This document shows, one piece after another, positions 16,165-25,700 of a stretch of DNA of 64,000 bases. The translations under genes were made by a program, and so were the position numbers. The DNA is from JANQPA01 sp964548175 (GTDB lineage Bacteria; Bacteroidota; Bacteroidia; Chitinophagales; Saprospiraceae), in NCBI GenBank assembly GCA_964548175.1, contig CAZJQS010000011.1, positions 1 through 64,000 of the forward strand. The letters run 5' to 3'. Numbering within the stretch: the first letter of the stretch is position 1; each line of letters opens with the position of its first letter. The notes beneath the pieces are model-generated. The model did not search any database, was not told the DNA's origin, and was given only the letters and a program-made list of their open reading frames with translations.

Positions 16165-16763
16165 TCTTTTACGGTAGATAAAATCTAAGAAATTTAATAT
16201 GATTTTATTTATAGCCCGAAAAGCGATACTTCATCCCCGCCACTTTTCTTTTGGGTCAATTGTAATACAGATAGTGCTAAATACTCGTTCTAAAAAGCAA
16301 GGGGGCCATAAATTCTATTGAGAACCCCTTTCTTGAAACTCCTACCGCGATCAGAAAATGCTCTCATCGTCAGAGGAAATCACAACTTTTGAAGAATGTC
16401 AGTAAGATAAAATTCTAATTCATTGATATTCAAGATGCCTCAGGACTCAGAACCCGGAACTCTGAACACTCTCTTTGGATCAATTATTTCTGGTTGTGTT
16501 TAAAGTGTAAGATAAACTGTCTCCTTGTGTAATAGTATAGTAAATTGATGATGATCAAATTAAAACCTGATTTTTGTCATTGCTTTAGAGAAGTTCCTGC
16601 CCGTATATTTTTTACTGTTACTGCCAAGTTTTTTTCTCACTATATATTTAAGGTGTCTAAAAGAAATAAAAACGATACCAATCCCCCCATCTACTGAAAG
16701 TTATCGAAGAAGAGTGGAATTTATTCATGTCCAGATTAGCGCAAAGCCCAAAAAAATGCACGT
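16165..16763. other. 600-bp AT-rich intergenic region before the giant surface gene
   Basis: No credible gene is seen. The segment 16411-16456 (AATTCATTGATATTCAAG followed by TGCCTCAGG and TCAGAACCC) recurs with few changes at 30911-30956, before the MBL-fold gene. No exact TAnnTTTG box with a proper -33 partner was found. The region separates the operon ending at 16164 from the surface protein island. Confidence 0.5.
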
Positions 16764-19700
16764 ATGAAACGGTATTTTACCTTCCTGACCGTTGGGCTTA
16801 CGGTCTTTTTCCTGTTTTTCCAACCCAACCTGAATGGTCAATCTTTTGAAGCTTCCCGTAACACAAGCGATGCCTATATTTTTCTGGAATGGAATATCCC
16901 GGGCGATTGCCTCAACTGGGATAGCGGTTCNNNNNNNNNNNNNNNNNNNNNNNNNNNNNNNNNNNNNNNNNNNNNNNNNNNNNNNNNNNNNNNNNNNNNN
17001 NNNNNNNNNNNNNNNNNNNNNNNNNNNNNNTTAATTTCCGGTCGCATCACCACAAAAGTGGGTGATTACGGCCTTCCGGGAGCCAAGGTCTACCTGGACG
17101 CGAGCATCGAAGGCCAAAATAGCCTGGATTCGACCTATTCCGATGAGACGGGCTATTATCAATTTGACTCGGTTTATTATGCGGAATCGGCTGAGTTTAA
17201 GCTGACCGTGGTATTTCCCGGCCAGATTTTTAGCAACAATCCTCGCACCATCGAGTTGTCGAGAGAACGACCTGAAGCCATTGACATCAACTTCCAGGCT
17301 AGTAAGGGATATGTACTGGAGGATGACGCCTTGCCAACTATGGATGAGTTGACCCTCACAGCAGACACCCTGCAAAATGCCGTTCAATTAGACTGGACCT
17401 ACCGCAAGCCTGCAGGCGATACGGTCTTTGTACAGGTCATTCGCGACGGCCAACTCCTGGCCTTGTGGATGGATGCGGAGGCTAGTGCTCAAGTGGATAC
17501 TTCCTTCCTGGACATCACCGGAAAACCCAATAGCAATCCACGTTATACCGTTCGGGTCTATTCTTTTATTGGAACCGACACCCTGACGGTTTCTTCCCTT
17601 AACAAGAACATTGCTTACCCAGATGTATATCCGGTCACTTCTTTGACGGCCCTGCCGGATGAAGAGATTGGAGTAGTGGAACTGAGCTGGTACTACCTGG
17701 CGACCCACATTTCCGGCTTCAAAGTGTACCGGGATGGGAGCCTGTTGATCACCTTGCCTCCTTCCACGATGACTTATACTGATCGTGGAGGTATCCCGGT
17801 AATCAATCAGGATCATGTTTATACGGTAACTGCCTTTACAGAAAGGAACCGGGTAGCCTATGAATCACCGAAAGTGCAAGAAACAGCTACTTATCCTTAC
17901 CTGCCTAAGCCACAAAACCTGGCCGTTGAACAGGTATCTGAACAAGACCATATCCTCATCACCTGGGAACAGTCCGTACTGGACCATTCCGATTACAACT
18001 TCGACGGCTACCTGGTCTTTCGAAAAAAAGAGGGAGTCGTAAAAGAACTGGCCAGGATCGACAAGGGCTATCCCAAAGCATTTAAGGACTTGACGGGCGT
18101 TCCCGGAACAGGATACACCTATGGAGTGGCTTCCTATGCTGCGAATCGCTTAGGAGCGCAATGGACTTCGAATACGATTTTCCGTTCAAGGGTTTATCCA
18201 TTGGTCACTCCACCGCATTCCTTTACGGCTGCAGTGGATTCGGCCACCCGGTCTGTTCAATTAGAATGGCAGCATGCTTCTGACTATGCAGACGGATTTT
18301 ATTTGTACAAAGCACCCAATACCGATCCGATAGCTGTTCTGCCGGGGAATGCCCGGTCTTATTCAGACTATCTGGATAATGCTCCCGAGGATGCGACCTA
18401 TTACCTGGAGGCCTTTGTGATCAGAGCAGGAGAAGCCTATGCATCTGAACCGAAAAATGCTTATGTTTTTATTGACGGGCTTGCAGTAGGGGATCTGAGT
18501 TTACCTACGAAATTCAAAGCCTCCACCACCTATCCCGACCGGGTGCAGCTCAGTTGGGAATACCTGCCTTATCTGTTGCCGGAATTCAAACTATACCGGG
18601 ACGGTTCACTCCTGGCTACTATGGATGCCTTCCAGCGATCCTATGCGGATACGACTGCCAAGGCGGGTGTTAGCTACACTTATGCTTTGGAAGCAGAGTT
18701 GGGAGATCGATTGTCTGCTAAGGTCTACGGCAAGGGGACTGTGCGCAGCCTCAAGCGCCTGACCGGGCGCGTGGCCACAGCCAATGGTGCATATGGTGCC
18801 AGCGGCGCTTTCATTCAGGTGATTGATTCCATAAAAAATGAGGTGTATGACTTTACCACGACGGATGCCGCCGGTTATTTCCGCTTTGAGGACCTGCCTT
18901 TCGAGGATAGCATCGTTTATTGGGTCCGGGCAGAAGCCATTAATCATGAACTGCAGGATTCCGTCCTATCGGTTACTTTAATTGAGGCGGAGGATAATTA
19001 TGAAGTTCATTTTATTAGTGAAAAAATGTGGCCTGCTGCTCCCGAGGATGAGGTAGCAGAGCCCATTGGCGTAGCCGTACTGACCGATGACCTGAACACC
19101 ACGGCCACGGTTCACTGGAGCGTGAATTCGGCTAATTACTCCGGTTTTGAAGTCTACCGCAGCCTGGACCTGCTGGGCACAGTCGGCAACGGAGGCCCCT
19201 TAAGCTGGATGGATGTGGACGGCGTCCCTGCGATCGACTATTCCTACCGCGTGCGAGCCTACTGGGACCGGGAGGACGGCAGGCGTGTTTTTTCTGCTTA
19301 TGCCAGCCAGCCGGCCACTTTCCCCGCCTTAGCACCGGTAGAAAACCTCAAGGCCCTTCCCAATCTTGATTATGACCGGGTAGAACTCAGCTGGAGTCAC
19401 CCCACCGACCGGGTGGATCATTATCTGATCGTTCGGGAAGGAGAGTCTACATTGACGGCCATGGTTCCGGCAGGTACCCCCATGTCCTACCAGGATACAA
19501 TGGGCCTACCCGGCCAGATCTATCGCTACTCGGTCTACGCCGTGAAAGAAGTGGATGGAGACGCAGTTCATTCCATCCCGATGGTGATCCGGAACGTGAG
19601 TTATCCGGGCGTCGCGCCGGTGAAGAACCTGCAGGTACAGACCCTCGTCAACGGCATCCAGCTCGATTGGGCCCGCACGGATGAGGACATAGAAGGCTAT

Positions 19701-22700
19701 TATGTGTACCGGGATGACGAGCCGATCGCAGACTTGCCCGGAGGAACTTATACCTATCAGGACTATGGTGGCGTGCCGGAATCTACGCATGTATATGCCG
19801 TGGCAGCCTATTACACGGCACCGGATGGAGAGATCTATACATCAGATCTGAGGAGGGTTGAGCGAACTTATCCAAGGCTGACAGCGCCAGATAATTTAGT
19901 GTTACAGGATTCGGCGGGTGGCAAGCTGCTGAAGTGGATCTATCCGTATGTGAATGGCTATAATGGTTTTGAGCTGTTTTTGGCCAGGGATACAATTGAG
20001 TGGGTGGTAGTAAGTGATAAAAATTTGAGCTTTTATGATGATGGGGGACTACCGGGGGGATTTTATGATTATGGTATTCGGGTGTTTAAGAAGGTGGCGG
20101 GAGAGCGGGTTTATTCGGGTTTAGTAAATCCTATGAATTCAATCTATCCATCCCTTCCCGCACCGTATAGCCTTATGGCCTCCGATGGAGACTATTATGG
20201 ATATGTACAGCTTGAATGGAATTATGAATCTGATTTAAATGATGGCTTTGTGGTATTTCGAGATGATGTGGCGATTGATACGATTGAGGAAAAAGGTGTT
20301 CGTAAATATCTGGACATATTTAACGATCTACCTGAATGGGAAACGAGGAGGTATCAATATTTTATCAAGGCATATAAATATAAGAATGAGCAGTTCTTTA
20401 ACTCTAAAGAATCGAATAAGAATACGGGCTGGGCTCGGCATAATGTCGCCACTAACCATTTCTCTTATGAAGGTTATGATCAATACAAAAATAATATAGG
20501 AATATCTTCACAAGGTTGGGCAGGAGTGGTGGCTAAAGACGAAGGTATCGATATCTATTCAAAAAATGAAAAGGGTGTTTGGAAATTGAGTGATAAACTC
20601 GACGATGAGATTGTTGTTGGGAAAATAATTGATAACGAATGGTGGTATCTTGTATACCTATATACGGATATTACAATTGCGAAATATCAGGCTTTTCTGG
20701 TAGCTTCGTTTTGGGGAATTCCTCGTGTCGATGATTATGGAATTCTTCAACAAAAAGAAGAGGGCTCGTGGACAAAACCAATACTTGAACAAGATGAAAA
20801 TTACAGTATCATATATAAGTCGGACGTTAATTCTCTGGGAGAGTTTATTTTGCGCCGGCGTAATCGCACAAATGATGGTAATACCGGCAACCTAGAACAT
20901 GTTGATATTATTTACTCTTTAGATGGGAACAAAAAAATATTCTACTTTTTTTCCGGGGGATGGGGCGCCGGTACAGCTAAAGCCGATACCCGATTTATGG
21001 GCACAGCGATTGATAATGGACTCGCTGCTGCGCTCTTCGCAGATGCTGACGAATACGAGATCAAAACCGCTTATAAGGACGGAAAAACATGGAGGGGATC
21101 GGATGAACTCTACCCACCGGAGGGACACTCTGATTACTTTGGCCGGGCCTTGTCCATCAATGGCAATTACCTGGCAGTAGGCGATGAAGCTGTAGGCAAA
21201 GGAAAAGTCTATTACCAGCAGTTCGATCCAATTGACAAGAAATGGGAAAAGGCATGGAGTGACCTCACTTGTGAGGATCCCCTGGCGGATGATTTCGGCT
21301 GGAGTATTGCTATGCAAGACAATTTACTGGCAGTGGGTGCTCCTGCCACTGATGAGGGGAAAGGCGCCGTTTATCTATTCAAAAGGGGAGGTGAGCAATG
21401 GCAGCAGATCCGGAAGATAACTGATAATAATCCGAAGCCGGGCCAAAAATTTGGTCTAGCTATCGATATTGGCGGGGATAATCTGGTGGTTGCAGCTCAG
21501 GAAACTGTTACTTTCTTCGATCTGGACCAACCCAATGCGCCGGAAACGGTAAGTGCCGGCGACGGAGAGCACTCAGGGTATGTCAGCATCTCCTGGATCT
21601 ACCATTTGAATGAAGATCTTACTGCCAATGGGTTCAGGATCTATCGAAACACCTTATCAAATAACTTTCCGGAGTTGATCGGAGAGGTTGGGCGAAACAC
21701 CAGTCGCTTTTCTGATACCGATGTAGTACCCGGCCGCCGCTATGTCTATTCGGTTGCAGCAGTAGGAGAAACAGGAGAAGAATCTCTCCGCATCGCCGAC
21801 ATCGGCTGGTCCAAAGCCAACGGCACCATCAACGGCCAGGTCGTCTCCCAAAGCAGCTTCAGCGGCGTACCCGGCATTACCGTCACCGCCACCGGCATGG
21901 TCGACGGAGAACGCCATCGAAGAAGTATGGTGACAGGGCCTTCCGGTGAGTTCAGCTTCCAAAATCTGCCCTATGGAGATAGCACGACCTACGAGGTGAA
22001 AGCCTTTGCCTCCGGCCATGCTTTTGTGGAGGATGTGAAATTGGCGGAACTTACCTCCGATCAATCCCGTGCAGAACTGGGCTTTTTCATCGACAAAACG
22101 GCTAATATCTTAAAAGGTCAATTGCATCCGATTGATAGTGAGTGCGGTATCGATAGCGTGGATGTTACCCTGACGACTTTCCGTGGGGGAAGCGAGGACG
22201 GATTCCCTGAAACGGTCAAGACCAATGAAATGGGGGAATTCTCCTTTATCATCGATAAGTTTCAGGCCGATCTGGATAGTATGAAGCTGCACATTAGTTC
22301 TTATTCGGTTTATGGAGACCTGTCCAATCAGGATTCCGTTTTTCATCACTTTGAGTGGACCGATACAACGTTTATTAAGGATTCAATTCTGAAATTTGAC
22401 AATCCCGAAGTCCTTAATGTAGCGGATATGCAGACTTATTTCGTCCCTATCCAGGTGGTCAATGCCTGCGGTGATCCGCTGGGAAATTGGGAATACCAGG
22501 TGGAGATCAAGGCCAAAGACGGCTGTTTCAGAAAAACTTATTGGACAAAAGATCAGGGGCTTTTGAGTGTTAAACTGCCTCCCATGAACTTCCTGATCAA
22601 TGTTAAGGCAGTTAGTCCGGTCGTTCGGGCTAATATTCCCATTCTGGAATATCTGAAATACCGGCCGGAAAACCTGGATTTATATTCTTTACATAGGTCT

Positions 22701-25700
22701 GGAAAGCTTCTGACAGATACCGTAGCTGTGGATGTCGTTTATCACCGAAAGCCTCTGATCAGCATAGCGTCGGGCTTGAATCGATACTTATGTGACAATC
22801 TTGAGTTGCCGGCCATTTTACAGCAGAATGATAGTGTCATCATTCAATTTGCGGTCGACGAGCGGGCCGGAAATCAGCTTTGTGGCGTAAATGAGGGATT
22901 TTTGCTGATCAACAACCCGGCATCGGTTAATAAAAAACCTGATACGATATTGTTGGATTCTCTTTCTGAAGACTTTCTACCTTATGGTTTTAGAGTGGGC
23001 GATCCTGAAATTATTGCTCCATTTATCCATTATATGGTGGTGGAATATCATACGGAGTCAGATGGGTATTTGGCAGAATTTATTCAGCCTATTATTGTGG
23101 AGGGGAATAAGCCTTTGCCGGGTAGTGATGTGATTGTGAGTTTAGATACCTCCGAAAATGGCCAGATTCAATTGCCCTTGTTTATTTTGAGAGATCCTCC
23201 GGGCGATGATAGTTACAGCTATATTAAAAAGGATTCGACCTTTGAAAAGGTTTTAACAATTTCCAAAGCTCAGGAAGGGAGAGCTGGACCTTCAGCAAAC
23301 TTTAAAGTAGGTGGAGCAATCGCCGGTTGGGCCTCCCAATTGACAGTACAAGGAGGGGGAGGTGATGGAGAATCCAGAACTTTTAGACTAAGTACGAAGA
23401 TAAGTGAGGAGATTCGCACTTCGGCTTTGTCAACTATATCTCAAGATGGAGAATACATCATTGCTGAGAATGCAGATGTTATTGTGGGCTTAGGCTTGGC
23501 CAGTCAATATGGATTAGCCATCAATGTAAGAGTAAGGGATGATTGTACAGTTGAAAAGGCGACTGCATTAGCTTTAACGGGACTAAGTGTAGAAACAGAT
23601 TGGATTTACAATGTCAATCATATAAAGAACATTTTGATAAAGGGATATGAAAGACAGCTTAAGGAAATAGAAAACAATCAACTTGTAATTGAAGGGATGA
23701 CAAAGGATCAAGCCATAGTTTATTTAGGAAATCTAATAAAAAACTGGAATGCTATTTTAACGTATCATCGAAAAGAGACTTTACCTCATTATAATCTTTG
23801 TGACCCGAAGACGGTTGACGATTTAATTAGCCCTCCACGTTTTGGATTGAAAAAAAGTGAAGCTATTGAATTCAAAGAGCGTCTAAGAGAATGGCAAGAG
23901 AAATGTTTCTGTAATGAAATTGGAACTTATGAAGCTGATAGTTTGCAAAAAGATACTATTTTTTCCCTGAATAAGGATATTCAATGGGATCAAAACCTAA
24001 TTAATAAATATAATAAGCTACAACAACTTTTCAGAGACATTGAAAACGGGCGTTTGACATATGAGAATTTCCCACATTGGAACTCAGGAGCTATAAATTC
24101 GATTAAAATTGATGCTGCTTATCAGGCGACTTATGGACCAGATGCCGAAAACATCACCTTTAGCGGTAATACCATATATGGAAAAGAGATTAGTGTTTCG
24201 GGGGCTACTGCATCGGAGTTTACAAATTCCGCAATTGCATTTGTTGAAGGTTTTCAAGGAGCTTACATTATTTATAATATTGATGTTTCAAAAGGTCTTG
24301 GCGTTGCAATTGCAAACACTGTATTTAGTTCAGAAAATCAAGTTGGTGGCGCTTTTTCCTATAATTTTAAATTAGAACGCTTAAAAGGCACTGCTCAAAA
24401 CACCACCCAAACCGTCGGCTACTACCTCGGCGACGACGAAGACGGCGACCAATACTCCGTCACCGTCATCCGGGGCATCGACCCCAGCCATACGCCTTAC
24501 TTCGATCTGTTAGGAGGTCGCTCTTCTTGCCCGCCTTACGAAGGCACTATCCTGCGCGAAAAGCCGAAGCTCTCCTTTGAATGGCCCAATGGCACCGGCG
24601 TCAATCACAAGCAATACGACGTTCCGGCGGATGGAGCGGCGACCTTCCCGCTGGCCTTAAAAAATGAAAATCCATTCAATGAGCCCCGCTGGTTCTACAT
24701 CTTCCTGGATCCGTCCACTAATCCATACGGCGCCCGGATTTACCTGGATGGTCGATTGATGACGGAAGAACTCTACCAGGTGCCGGCCAATGAGCCGCTG
24801 TACACGACCTTGCAAGTGGAACGCGGAGTGGGCAACTTTTATGAATTTGATAGTCTGGGCGTGATCATCCGCTCTTACTGCTCCGATGTCCGCGCCAATA
24901 CCGCTTTAGACCGAGATACCATTTATTTCTCCGTCTTCTTCGACCACCCCTGCTCTGATGTCTCCATCACCGAGCCGGGCAACAACTGGGTGGTCAAAAG
25001 ACGCAACCCGCTGGAACCAGAGGCCCGCGAACAGCTCCTCCTTCGCATTGCAGATTATGACCTGGCCAATGAACAACTGGACAGCCTGCGCGTCCAGTAC
25101 CGGCGGGTTGGAACGGCCGCGTCGGGCCTGGATGTGGGCTGGGTGACAGAGACCATTCTGACGCGGGACTCCCTGATCAATTATTACGAGGAGTTCAGAT
25201 TGGTTTATTCGCAGCCGCAGTACCTCTACGCCTGGGACATCACCGACCGACCGGAGATCCTGGATGGCGATTACGAAATTCGCGTAGTGGCGGATTGTGG
25301 ACCGCAAGGGGTGATTATTTCCAATGTGATCAGGGGCCGGGTCGACCGCAGCCTGGTCGAACTGCTCGGCTTCCCACAGCCGGATGACGGCTTCCTGCAT
25401 CGCAAGGAGCACATCAAGGTAGCGTTTACCGAAAAACTGGACTGTGGGGCTAAGGAACTGTTTGCCATCCGCTTACGAGATCAAGAGACGGGGCAGGACG
25501 TGCCCTTCACTTGTCTGTGTTATGACAACTACCTAGAACTGAGGGTAGCAGATTCTACCCGAAATACTTTTGACGGCCAGATACTGACCGCCCGTATCGA
25601 TACCGTTTATGACATTGTGGGTAATACCCTGCTGGATCCCATCGTCTGGTCCTTCCAGGTGGTCCAGAGTCCGTTGTACTGGTCGCCCAATGAACTGGAG

